A stretch of DNA of 64,000 nucleotides from CBDIHH01 sp965279095 (GTDB lineage Bacteria; Pseudomonadota; Alphaproteobacteria; Caulobacterales; Caulobacteraceae), in the NCBI GenBank assembly GCA_965279095.1, contig CBDIHH010000007.1:372001-436000 (forward strand), read 5' to 3'. The notes under the pieces are model-generated. The model was not told the origin of the DNA. It did no database searches and saw nothing but the letters and a program-made list of their open reading frames with translations. The position numbers and the translations under genes were made by a program. This document shows, piece after piece, positions 8,865 through 17,482 of the stretch (position 1 is the stretch's first letter; each line of letters opens with the position of its first letter).

Positions 8865-9635
8865 TCAGGCCGCGCGGACGCCCCGGCCGGCCTGAAGGCC
8901 CAGGCTGGCCTTCCACATGATCTGTTCCCCCACCGGCCGCGACGCCTTGGCGGGTCCCGCGGCGCGGCCGTGCAGCACCTCGTCGGCCAGGGCGAAGACC
9001 GCGTCGCCGGTCTCCAGCCGCAGGGCGGCGGCGTCGCCGTCCATCACCATGGCTTCGAGGAAGGCCCGGAAATCCTCGCGCAGGGCGTCCACGGCGGCCC
9101 CCTGGCCGGGGGCGACGGCGTAGTAGTCCCAGGTGATCTTGAGGCGGTCGTCCTCGCGGCGCAGAATCGGCCGCGGCTTGGTGGTGACCGGCCCTTTTGT
9201 GAAGCTGACGGGCGTCTCGAGCAGGCGCTCGAACAAGTCGCCCCCCTGGCGGCGGGCGCAGGCCGCAACCGCGCCGGCATCCACGAACAGGGCGTCCCCG
9301 CCGCGTCCGCGGCGCTCGACGTAATAGAGGGTCACCCCCGCGCCGGCGGCGTCGGTGTGCAGGGGATGGGCGAGATTGTCCCGGCCGAACAGGTCCATCC
9401 GCTCGGCCTCGAACCGCAGCTCGGTCCAGGTCAGGGCGTCGCCGCGGCGGCGCGACGGCGGCCGGAGCGACTCGACCAAATCCCCCCAGGCCTGCAGGGG
9501 ATCACCCCGCACCGGCGCCCCGACGATGCGCAGCACTGAGGCGGGACCGAGTTCCTGGCGCACGATCCGCTGCAGGTCGGCGTCGCCGCAGCCGTTGGCG
9601 TGAATGACCCGTAGCCAGCCGGTGGACCCGTTCAT
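8865..9635 (-). CDS. TauD/TfdA-like Fe(II)/2-oxoglutarate dioxygenase-like protein
   Basis: The protein has 256 residues and no signal peptide. I read a facial-triad pattern: HTDAAGAGVTLYYVE in the middle (His and Asp ligands), then KPRPIL, and a distal EVLHGRAA near the C-terminus that resembles the LHGR distal-His motif of TauD/TfdA enzymes. An Arg that could bind 2-oxoglutarate lies just after it. The N-terminus (about residues 1-60) is ordinary. The substrate cannot be inferred. The gene is divergent from a PhyH-like dioxygenase gene at 9758, and a CtrA-type box and a small hairpin lie between them, so the two could be regulated together. The assignment rests on motifs only. Confidence 0.6.
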   Translation of the reverse strand: MNGSTGWLRVIHANGCGDADLQRIVRQELGPASVLRIVGAPVRGDPLQAWGDLVESLRPPSRRRGDALTWTELRFEAERMDLFGRDNLAHPLHTDAAGAGVTLYYVERRGRGGDALFVDAGAVAACARRQGGDLFERLLETPVSFTKGPVTTKPRPILRREDDRLKITWDYYAVAPGQGAAVDALREDFRAFLEAMVMDGDAAALRLETGDAVFALADEVLHGRAAGPAKASRPVGEQIMWKASLGLQAGRGVRAA

Positions 9636-9649
9636 GGGACGCCTCCTGT

Positions 9650-9669
9650 GGTCGCATCAAAGAGCGACC
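9650..9669. repeat. Short inverted repeat upstream of the dioxygenase gene
   Basis: GGTCGC at 9650-9655 and GCGACC at 9664-9669 form a perfect 6-bp inverted repeat around an 8-base loop. It lies 15-34 bases before the start codon of the minus-strand dioxygenase-like gene, in its probable 5' leader. It could be an operator or a leader hairpin. A repeat of this length can also occur by chance in GC-rich DNA. Confidence 0.3.
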
Positions 9670-9693
9670 GCCGCCAGTCTGGCCCCAAGACGC

Positions 9694-9709
9694 TTAAACC
9701 GCGATTAAC
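9694..9709 (+). promoter_or_regulatory. CtrA-type binding site (TTAA-N7-TTAAC)
   Basis: TTAA at 9694-9697 and TTAAC at 9705-9709 are separated by exactly seven bases, an exact match to the full consensus TTAA-N7-TTAA(C) of the cell-cycle regulator CtrA in Caulobacteraceae. It lies 49 bases before the start of the PhyH-like gene at 9758 and about 60 bases before the divergent gene at 9635, in the only AT-rich patch of this intergenic region. The match is direct; binding is inferred. Confidence 0.5.
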
Positions 9710-9757
9710 CGTGGCGGGGGCTTTGTAGACCTGAGGCACGACGGGGATCAGGTCATC

Positions 9758-10693
9758 ATGGAACGGGCAACCAGCGCCGCGACGCCGATGGACGCGATTG
9801 TCCGCGACTTCATCGACACGGGCGCCCACGTGTTCGAGCATCGGGTGGACCCGGCCCAGGCCGGCGCCCTTCTGGCGAGCCTCAAGGCCGACCGCGACTT
9901 CGGAGCCAACCTGTTCCTCACCGAGGCCGAGTTCGACGCCGACCCGCAATACCGGGGGGTCAACCCCAAGCCCGGACGCAACCTGCTGGACCGGTTCGCC
10001 GACCGGCTGGCGTTCGTCGAGGCGGCGCCGCACATCGTCGGCGGACTGACCGCCCTGCTTGGCCCGGACTACCAGGTGATGGACCGCAAGGCCGTGTGCG
10101 GCGTGCCGGCCAGCGCCATCCCGGCCTGGCTGAAGGCGCGCATCGCCGGCAATCCCGTGAACAACCTGGGCGCCTATGTGAAGCCCCAGTACCGCGACGT
10201 GACCTATTTCTACGGCATCGACTTCCACCAGGACCTGATCGACTTCAAGGGCCGCGAGGCGAACTTCGTCACCCTCTATGTCTACCTCAGCCGCGTCACC
10301 ACCGCGGACGCGCCCCTGTTCGTGCTCGAGGGCAGCCACGCCCTGGGCGCCGCCGTCTTTCCCCACGATCTGAGCCGTAGGGGATCCGACGGGTGGATCT
10401 ATCGCAATGCGGGGGTGGGAGACGAGCCCGTGCGCCAGCGGGTGCTGACCGGCCAGGCCGGCTTCGCCGCCGTCTGGCACGCCTGCACCCTGCACGGCAC
10501 CCAGCCCGACGCCGCCGACCATGAGCGGATATCGCTGCGCTATCTGTTCACCAAGGCGCCGGGCGCAAAGGCGGGGATCGACCGCGTCAACGCGACCCTG
10601 CGCGGTCCCCTGGCCCTGGCCGACACCCGCGTGGACCTGGACGCCGACGGCGCCGCCCAGATCCGTCGCAACACCGTCAACGCCGCGGCGTGA
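9758..10693 (+). CDS. Phytanoyl-CoA dioxygenase (PhyH)-like protein
   Basis: The 311-residue protein has no signal peptide or membrane helix. The PhyH-type core is clear: DFHQDLIDF provides the HxD metal ligands (about residues 166-168), VTLYVYLSRV and APLFVLEGSH follow, and CTLHGTQPD supplies the distal His, with an Arg in the HERISLRYLF strand for 2-oxoglutarate. PhyH-like enzymes hydroxylate lipids, amino acids or secondary metabolites; this one's substrate is unknown. The N-terminal third lacks recognisable features. It sits divergent to another dioxygenase-like gene and behind a CtrA-type box, so cell-cycle control is possible. It ends 20 bases before the phoB stop on the opposite strand. 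Confidence 0.72.
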   Translation: MERATSAATPMDAIVRDFIDTGAHVFEHRVDPAQAGALLASLKADRDFGANLFLTEAEFDADPQYRGVNPKPGRNLLDRFADRLAFVEAAPHIVGGLTALLGPDYQVMDRKAVCGVPASAIPAWLKARIAGNPVNNLGAYVKPQYRDVTYFYGIDFHQDLIDFKGREANFVTLYVYLSRVTTADAPLFVLEGSHALGAAVFPHDLSRRGSDGWIYRNAGVGDEPVRQRVLTGQAGFAAVWHACTLHGTQPDAADHERISLRYLFTKAPGAKAGIDRVNATLRGPLALADTRVDLDADGAAQIRRNTVNAAA

Positions 10694-10707
10694 CCGGTCG
10701 TCCGGTC
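10692..10707. terminator. Hairpin between convergent phyH-like and phoB genes
   Basis: GACCGG (10692-10697) and CCGGTC (10702-10707) form a perfect 6-bp stem with a 4-base loop, overlapping the PhyH-like stop codon and just short of the phoB stop codon. No U-tract follows on either strand, so it is at best a weak or factor-assisted bidirectional terminator. Confidence 0.35.
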
Positions 10708-10712
10708 CGCGG

Positions 10713-11402
10713 TCAGGCGGCGAAGTCCAGGGAATAGCCGGCCGAGCGGACGGTGCGGATGGGGTCGGTCTCCACCGGCTGGTTGAGCGCCTTGCGCAGG
10801 CGGCCGATGTGCACGTCCACGGTGCGCGCCTCGACATAGACCTCCGAGCCCCACACCGCGTCCAGCAGCTGCTCGCGGCTGAACACCCGGCCGGGGTGCT
10901 GCATCAGATAGTCGAGCAGGCGGAATTCGGTGGGGCCGAGATGCACCTCGCGGTCGGCGCGCCGCACCCGGTGGGCGACCCGATCGATCACGATGTCGCC
11001 GATGCGGATGCGGTCTTCCGCCAGGCCAGGCCGGATCCGGCGCAGCACGGCGCGGATGCGGGCGGCCAGCTCGACCATCGAGAAAGGCTTGACGATGTAG
11101 TCGTCCGCCCCGGTATCGAGGCCGCGGATACGGTCGCTCTCCTCGCCGCGGGCGGTGAGCATCAGGATCGGCACATTGCGGCTCTCCGACCGGGACCGCA
11201 GCCGGCGGCAGACCTCGATGCCCGAGACCTTGGGCAGCATCCAATCGAGCACGATCAGGTCGGGCAGCCGCTCCTCGGCCATCACCAGGGCCAGTTCGCC
11301 ATCCTGGGCGAGCCCGACCTCGTAGCCCTCTTTCTGCAGATTGTACTGAAGCAGGGTCGCCAGGGCGTCCTCGTCCTCGACGGCCAGGATATAGGGCTTC
11401 AC
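10713..11402 (-). CDS. phoB: Phosphate regulon response regulator PhoB
   Basis: The 229-residue protein has a receiver domain (about 1-120), with the acidic pair in AVEDEDA, phospho-acceptor D53 in IVLDWMLP, Thr in LMLTARG and Lys in IVKPFS. An OmpR-type winged helix follows (about 130-228), with FRLLDYLMQHPGRVFSREQL, TVDVHIGRLRKAL and IRTVRSAGYSL. It is the transcription factor partner of PhoR and binds Pho boxes when phosphate is scarce. It is the last gene of the phoR-pstCAB-phoU-phoB block, 13 bases after phoU. All catalytic residues are intact. Confidence 0.96.
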   Translation of the reverse strand: MKPYILAVEDEDALATLLQYNLQKEGYEVGLAQDGELALVMAEERLPDLIVLDWMLPKVSGIEVCRRLRSRSESRNVPILMLTARGEESDRIRGLDTGADDYIVKPFSMVELAARIRAVLRRIRPGLAEDRIRIGDIVIDRVAHRVRRADREVHLGPTEFRLLDYLMQHPGRVFSREQLLDAVWGSEVYVEARTVDVHIGRLRKALNQPVETDPIRTVRSAGYSLDFAA

Positions 11403-11415
11403 GCTGGGGCTCCCG

Positions 11416-12105
11416 TCACGCCTGCAAGGCGTTGGACTTGGGCCGCTCGGTGGTCATCTCCTGGCCGGTGATCTCGAAATGGACGATCTCGGCGATGTTG
11501 GTGGCGTGATCGCCGATCCGCTCGAGATTCTTGGCGATGAACAGCAGGTGGGCGCAGGGGCTGATCGTGCGCGGGTCGCCCATCATGTAGGTGAGCAGCT
11601 CGCGGAACAGGCTGTTGTAGTGCTCGTCCACCTCGGCGTCGCGCGACCAGACGCTGACGGCGCGCTCCAGCTCCGCCCCCGTATAGGCGTCGAGCACCTC
11701 CTTCAGCCGGCCGGCGACCACCACGCCCATGCGCTCAATGGAGCGGGTCAGGGGGGTCAGGGGCTCGGCCTGGGTCAGGATCAGGCACCGCTTGGCGATG
11801 TTCTTGGCGAGATCGCCGCACCGTTCCAGCTGCATCGATATCTTCATGGCCGCCACGGTGTGGCGCAGGTCCTGGGCCACGGGCTGGCGCAGGGCGATGA
11901 GGCGGATGGCCTTGCGCTCGATCTCCGCCTGCAGGACATCGAGCTTCTCGTCCCGCTCGATCACCGCCTGAGCGAGCCCGGCGTCCCGGCGGGCGACCGC
12001 CTCGATGGAGTCCGACACCTGCGCCTCGGCCAGGCCGCCCAGGCGGGCGACCTCGGCGGTGAGGGTGTTCAGCTCTTCGCCGAACGCTTTGACTGTGTGT
12101 TCCAT
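11416..12105 (-). CDS. phoU: Phosphate signalling protein PhoU
   Basis: The 229-residue product is all-helical and has the two PhoU repeats. Each carries the metal-binding acidic pattern (ERCGDLAKNIAKRC in the first and ERIGDHATNIAEIV in the second). PhoU links the Pst transporter to PhoR, keeping PhoR in its phosphatase state when phosphate is plentiful. It lies between pstB (13 bases upstream) and phoB (13 bases downstream), the usual Caulobacter arrangement. Length and both motifs are normal. Confidence 0.96.
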   Translation of the reverse strand: MEHTVKAFGEELNTLTAEVARLGGLAEAQVSDSIEAVARRDAGLAQAVIERDEKLDVLQAEIERKAIRLIALRQPVAQDLRHTVAAMKISMQLERCGDLAKNIAKRCLILTQAEPLTPLTRSIERMGVVVAGRLKEVLDAYTGAELERAVSVWSRDAEVDEHYNSLFRELLTYMMGDPRTISPCAHLLFIAKNLERIGDHATNIAEIVHFEITGQEMTTERPKSNALQA

Positions 12106-12118
12106 GGGATGCGTCCGA

Positions 12119-13018
<900 letters not shown>

Positions 13019-13022
13019 GGGT

Positions 13023-14324
13023 CTACCACCGCCGCTCGAAGCGGCGGCGAAGGATGATCGCCGCCAGGTTCATGATGATCATGAAGGCCAGCAGGACGAT
13101 GATCGCCGCCGCCGTCCGCTCATGGAAGGCCCGCTCCGAAGCGTTCTCCCAGATGAAGATCTGCACCGGCAGGACCGTGGCCGCCGAGCCGATGCCGCTG
13201 GGCACGCCGGGAACGAAGGACACCATGCCGATCATCAGCAGCGGCGCGGTCTCGCCGAGGGCGTGGGCCATGGCCAGGATGGTGCCGGTCATGATGCCGG
13301 GCATGGCCAGGGGCAGGACGTGGTGGAACACCGTCTGGGTGCGTGAGGCCCCCATGCCCAGGGCCGCCTCGCGGATCGAGGGGGGGACGGCCTTGAGGGA
13401 GGACCGGGTGGCGATGATCACCGTGGGCAGCGCCATCAGCGCCAGCACCAGTCCGCCGACGATGGGGGCCGAGCGCGGCAGTCCCATCCAGTTGATGAAC
13501 AGGGCCAGGCCGAGGAGGCCGTAGACGATGGACGGCACCGCCGCGAGGTTGTTGATATTGACCTCGATGAAGTCGGTGAACCGGTTCTTCGGCGCGAACT
13601 CCTCCAGGTAGACCGCCGCCAGCACTCCGGTGGGCACGGCCAGGGCGGCGGTGATCAGCAGGGTCAGGGCCGAGCCGACGATGGCGCCCAGGAGACCGGC
13701 CAGTTCCGGCTCGGTGGAGTCCGACCGAGTCAGAAGGCCCGTGTTGAGGCCCCCGGACACCAGGCCCGCCGCCTTCATCCGGTCCAGCCAGGCGAGCTGC
13801 TTGTCGGTGAGCTTGCGTTCCGCCTCAGGGACCGACCGCTTCACCTGGCCCTTGAAATAGAGGTCCGCCTCGTCGCTCACATGGCCGGCCACGGTCACCG
13901 TCGTGCCGATCAGCCGGGGATTGGCCTTCAACTGGTCCTGCAGCTTGTAGCCCAGGTCTCCCGACAGCAGCTGCTTCATGGCGATGGCGTTGTCGCCGAG
14001 GTCGTCGTCGGGCGCCCCGATGGTCTTCATGACCGCCCCGGCGATGAGCATGTCATAATTGGCGCCGCCGAGATCGGCGGCGTCCACCTTGGCGGGGTCG
14101 ACATAGACGGGCGTGCTGATCGAATTGGCCCAGAAGGCGCTGTAGCCCTGAGCGCCGATGCTGGTGAGCAGGATGGCCAGGAACCCCAGGGCCAGGACGA
14201 TCGCGACCAGCCCATAGGCCTTGAAGCGACGCTCGGCGGCGTGGCGCGCGGCGAGGTTGGCCTGGACCACCGCGCCGATGTCGCGCCGCGGAGCCGCCGC
14301 GGGGGGGAGGACGGCGTCAGTCAT
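13023..14324 (-). CDS. pstA: Phosphate ABC transporter permease PstA (with N-terminal DUF3333-type region)
   Basis: The 433-residue protein is longer than enteric PstA (about 300). An N-terminal cytoplasmic segment and first helix are followed by a periplasmic region of about 130 residues (YVDPAKVDAADLGGANYD onward), the DUF3333-type extension common in alphaproteobacterial PstA. The permease core has five or six helices and the EAA loop EAALGMGASRTQTVFHHVLP. The C-terminus is a final helix with a basic tail (RRRFERRW). It overlaps pstC by 8 bases and is followed by pstB after 4 bases, consistent with coupled translation of the transporter subunits. Confidence 0.94.
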   Translation of the reverse strand: MTDAVLPPAAAPRRDIGAVVQANLAARHAAERRFKAYGLVAIVLALGFLAILLTSIGAQGYSAFWANSISTPVYVDPAKVDAADLGGANYDMLIAGAVMKTIGAPDDDLGDNAIAMKQLLSGDLGYKLQDQLKANPRLIGTTVTVAGHVSDEADLYFKGQVKRSVPEAERKLTDKQLAWLDRMKAAGLVSGGLNTGLLTRSDSTEPELAGLLGAIVGSALTLLITAALAVPTGVLAAVYLEEFAPKNRFTDFIEVNINNLAAVPSIVYGLLGLALFINWMGLPRSAPIVGGLVLALMALPTVIIATRSSLKAVPPSIREAALGMGASRTQTVFHHVLPLAMPGIMTGTILAMAHALGETAPLLMIGMVSFVPGVPSGIGSAATVLPVQIFIWENASERAFHERTAAAIIVLLAFMIIMNLAAIILRRRFERRW

Positions 14325-15759
14325 ATTGTTCCCGGTATTTCTGGACGACGCGCAGGGCGATGACGTTGAGCAGCAGGGTGACCACGAACAGGGTCAGGCC
14401 GAGACCGAAGGCGGCCAGGGTCTTGGCGCTGTCGAACTCCTGGTCCCCGGTGAGCAGGGTGACGATCTGCACCGTGACCGTGGTGACCGTGTCGAGGGGG
14501 TTCAGGGTCAGTTTGGCCTGCAGCCCGGCGGCCATGGTGACGATCATGGTCTCGCCGATGGCGCGGGAGACGGCCAGCAGCAGGGCCCCGGCGATGCCCG
14601 GCAGGGCGGCCGGCAGGACCACCTTGCGCACCGTCTCGGACTTGGTCGCGCCCAGGGCGTAGCTGCCGTCGCGCAGGCTCTGGGGCACGGCGTTGATGAT
14701 GTCGTCCGACAGGGACGAGACGAAGGGGATGAGCATGATGCCCATGACCACACCGGCGACCAGGGCCATCTGGTTCTGCACCTGCATCAGATACTGGCCG
14801 ACCCCGTCCAGGGGGCCGCCCACCATCGTCGCGCCCAGGGCGTTGAAGGCGCCGCGGAACAGGGGCCCCACGGTCAGGGCGGCGAAGAAGCCGTAGACCA
14901 CCGTCGGCACCCCGGCGAGGATCTCCAGCAGGGGCTTGACCACCGCCCGCTGCCCGCGCCCGGCGTATTCGGCCAGGTAGATGGCCGAGAACAGCCCGAC
15001 CGGGGCCGCCACCATCATGGCCAGGGCCATCACCAGGAAGGTGCCGGCGAACAGGGGCACGGCGCCGAAACCGCCGGTGGAGCCATACTGGTCCGACCGC
15101 ATGGCGATCTGCGGGCTCCACTGGGTGCCCAGCAGGAAGTCCACGGGCGAGACCATGCCGAAGAAGCGGAAGCTCTCGAACGCTAGGGAGGCGACGATGC
15201 CGATGGTGGTGAGGATGGCCACGGCCGAACAGCCGAACAGCAGCACCGCCGTCCAGCCCTCGACCCGGTTGCGGGCGCGGAAATCGCGCGACAGACGCGG
15301 GAAGGCGAGCAGGAAGCCGCCCAGGGCCAGGACCAGCATGCCCGCGTAGGCGGCGGCGCTGAAGGTGCGATCGAGGTTGCGGGCCTCGGTGACCTTGGCG
15401 TCGAGGGCGGCCTTCAGCGGACCCTGATAGGCGGTCTCGCTAACCCCCTGGCCCTGGGCCAGGGCGGAGGCGTCCTGGAAGAAGACCCGCAGCTGATCGG
15501 TGTCGAGGGCCGCCGCGGCGGCGGGGACGTGCTGCTGCAGCAGCATCGCCTCGACCCGATGCCCGAACACCACATAGCCCAGCAGCAGTAGGGCCGCGGG
15601 GACGCCGGCCCAAAGGGCGACGTAATAGCCATGGTAGGGCGGCCGCGAATGCAACTGCGACGGACGGCCCCCGGCCACGGCCAGGGCCTTGCGGCGACCG
15701 AACTGGAAGGCCAGGCCAGACAGAAGAGCAAGGAGAAGGAAGGCGGCCCAGACGAGCAT
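14317..15759 (-). CDS. pstC: Phosphate ABC transporter permease PstC
   Basis: The chosen ATG at 15759 gives 480 residues and begins directly with a membrane helix (MLVWAAFLLLALLSG); the frame is open to 15810 but the extension is polar. A periplasmic insertion of about 90 residues separates the early helices from the permease core (about residues 220-480), as in other alphaproteobacterial PstC proteins. The EAA-type loop SYALGATKSETVRKVVLP couples to PstB. No pstS gene is present in this window; in C. crescentus pstS is also encoded elsewhere. It overlaps pstA by 8 bases and follows phoR after about 110 bases. Confidence 0.94.
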   Translation of the reverse strand: MLVWAAFLLLALLSGLAFQFGRRKALAVAGGRPSQLHSRPPYHGYYVALWAGVPAALLLLGYVVFGHRVEAMLLQQHVPAAAAALDTDQLRVFFQDASALAQGQGVSETAYQGPLKAALDAKVTEARNLDRTFSAAAYAGMLVLALGGFLLAFPRLSRDFRARNRVEGWTAVLLFGCSAVAILTTIGIVASLAFESFRFFGMVSPVDFLLGTQWSPQIAMRSDQYGSTGGFGAVPLFAGTFLVMALAMMVAAPVGLFSAIYLAEYAGRGQRAVVKPLLEILAGVPTVVYGFFAALTVGPLFRGAFNALGATMVGGPLDGVGQYLMQVQNQMALVAGVVMGIMLIPFVSSLSDDIINAVPQSLRDGSYALGATKSETVRKVVLPAALPGIAGALLLAVSRAIGETMIVTMAAGLQAKLTLNPLDTVTTVTVQIVTLLTGDQEFDSAKTLAAFGLGLTLFVVTLLLNVIALRVVQKYREQYD

Positions 15760-15869
15760 TGAGGTTCCGGCGGCAAGGACGGGTCGGTCTTGGAGAACCC
15801 GGCCGATCAAGTCGGGCGGACACTGCCGACGGCGTTCTCATCCCGTATGATGATTATGCGACGGTTTTA

Positions 15870-17294
15870 TTACAACGACGCCGCGGGTGTGGCGGCCTCG
15901 CCCGGGGCCTCCGGCGAGGCCGGGAAATAGGCGGTGAAACAAGCGCCCGAGCCGGGACGGGTCTCCACCGTCAGCCCGCCGGCGTGGCGGTTCATGATGT
16001 GCTTGACGATGGCCAGGCCCAGGCCGGTGCCCAGCCGCTCGCCGCTCTTCTGCCCCTCGACCCGGTAGAACCGCTCGGTGAGGCGCGGCAGGTGTTCGCG
16101 CGGGATACCTGGGCCGCTGTCGGCCACGGTGAGCACCGCATAGGAGCCATCCGTACGGTCAGGCGTGAGCAGGGCCAGCCGGGACATGGCGGGATCGGCC
16201 ATGGCCAGGGCCTTGACGCAGGTGGTCACCTCCAGGGTGATCGTGACCGCGCCCTGGGGCCCAGCGTATTTCAGACCGTTGTCGATGAGGTTCTGGGCGA
16301 CCTGGACGATCTGGTCGCGGTCGCCGACCACCCAGGCGGGCGCGGACGGCAGATGGGGCTTCAGGGCCACCCCCGCCGTGGCCGCCTGGGGGGCCAGGGC
16401 GTCCAGCACATCTTTCACCGCCATGCAGACATCGACCTGGTCGCGGGGGCGGATGTGCTCGTTCAGCTCGATCCGGCTCAGGGACATCAGGTCGGCGACC
16501 AGACGCGCCATGCGGTCGGCCTGGGCCGCCATGATCTCGAGGAAGCGGTCGCGGGCGACCACGTCGTCCTTGGCGTGCCCACGCAGGGTCTCGATGAAGC
16601 CGGTCAGGGACGCCAGCGGGGTGCGCAGCTCATGGCTGGCGTTGGCCAGGAAATCGGACCGCATCCGCTCGGTGCGGCGCGACGCCGTCTCGTCGGTGAG
16701 CAGCACCAGGGCCAGCCGGGCGCCGTCGGGCGCCGGCGGCAGGGGTCGCGACAGGACCCGCCAATGGCGCTCGCCGGCGCCGCCGGTCTCGAACACCGAC
16801 TCCGACGCCACCCCGCCGAACAGGGCCTCGTCGGCCACCTCGATCACCTCGGGCTGGCGCATGACCGTCGCCAGGGGCGCCCCCTCCGCGGAAATCCGCA
16901 GGAAAGCACGGGCGGCGGCGTTGGCGTAGACCACCCGCGCGCCGGCCACCTCTTCGGTGTCGAGGGCGGAGATCACCACCAGGGGGTCGGGCAGGCCTTC
17001 CAGCGCGCCCGCCAGGGCGGCGCGGCGGAGGGTATCGTCCGCCACCGGGTCGACGATATCCTGCGGCGCAGCCGCCTCTCGACGGACCAGGAACAGTAGG
17101 ACTGCCGTTATCCCGCTGACTCCGACCAGGGCGGCGATCCCAGGCCACAGGTCGGCAGAGCCGAGACCGATCATCGCCAGAATGGCCGCGGCGCCGGCCG
17201 ATCCCGCCAGGGCGCACGCCCACCCGTCTGGCCAATGGCGCACCGGGGCGTCTGAGGCGGGGGTCGAGGGCTGCGACATCTGCGTCGCCATCAT
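15870..17294 (-). CDS. phoR: Phosphate regulon sensor histidine kinase PhoR
   Basis: The 474-residue protein has two N-terminal membrane helices (about 26-46 and 50-71) with almost no periplasmic loop, typical of PhoR. A PAS domain follows (about 95-205). HisKA has H221 in FLANASHELRTPLASL, and HATPase_c has the N box (QNLIDNGLKYAG), DSGPGIP and GTGLGLAIVKH. It phosphorylates or dephosphorylates PhoB according to Pst/PhoU signalling. It is the first gene of the operon. A Pho-box-like direct repeat sits about 40 bases upstream, implying autoregulation. The exact start is uncertain between two adjacent ATG codons at 17292-17294 and 17289-17291. Confidence 0.95.
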   Translation of the reverse strand: MMATQMSQPSTPASDAPVRHWPDGWACALAGSAGAAAILAMIGLGSADLWPGIAALVGVSGITAVLLFLVRREAAAPQDIVDPVADDTLRRAALAGALEGLPDPLVVISALDTEEVAGARVVYANAAARAFLRISAEGAPLATVMRQPEVIEVADEALFGGVASESVFETGGAGERHWRVLSRPLPPAPDGARLALVLLTDETASRRTERMRSDFLANASHELRTPLASLTGFIETLRGHAKDDVVARDRFLEIMAAQADRMARLVADLMSLSRIELNEHIRPRDQVDVCMAVKDVLDALAPQAATAGVALKPHLPSAPAWVVGDRDQIVQVAQNLIDNGLKYAGPQGAVTITLEVTTCVKALAMADPAMSRLALLTPDRTDGSYAVLTVADSGPGIPREHLPRLTERFYRVEGQKSGERLGTGLGLAIVKHIMNRHAGGLTVETRPGSGACFTAYFPASPEAPGEAATPAASL

Positions 17295-17330
17295 AGCGGG
17301 TCACGGCTCATCAACGAACTCCTGCGATGA

Positions 17331-17352
17331 CTCCGTGACAATCCGATGACGG
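17331..17352 (-). promoter_or_regulatory. Pho-box-like direct repeat upstream of phoR
   Basis: Read on the minus strand, CCGTCAT (17346-17352) is followed exactly 11 bases later by TTGTCAC (17335-17341). A further GTCAT (17327-17331) comes 8 bases on. The 11-bp period and GTCA(T/C) cores fit the PhoB half-site CTGTCAT with one to two mismatches per half. The position, 41-58 bases before the phoR start, fits activation of the phoR-pst operon. Confidence 0.5.
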
Positions 17353-17413
17353 ACGACGACGAGGCCGGATGCAGAGGATGAGAAAACCTCAACGCCTGTC
17401 TAGCGAAAATCTA

Positions 17414-17443
17414 TTGCTCAGATAGGCATTATCGGTTTTATAG
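17414..17443 (+). promoter_or_regulatory. Candidate promoter for porin gene
   Basis: TTGCTC (17414-17419) and TTATAG (17438-17443) are separated by 18 bases and lie in an AT-rich island 40-69 bases before the porin start codon at 17483. The match to a sigma-70-type promoter is fair. I do not see a Pho box facing this gene. Confidence 0.35.
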
Positions 17444-17482
17444 AAATTCGGCTGCGGCCGACGACATTCGTTTGGGGGATCT

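Noticed and set aside
10540..11244. Long minus-strand frame over the phoB gene and the PhyH-like 3' end
   Set aside because: It is a shifted-frame shadow of phoB; the phoB frame has complete receiver and winged-helix motifs.
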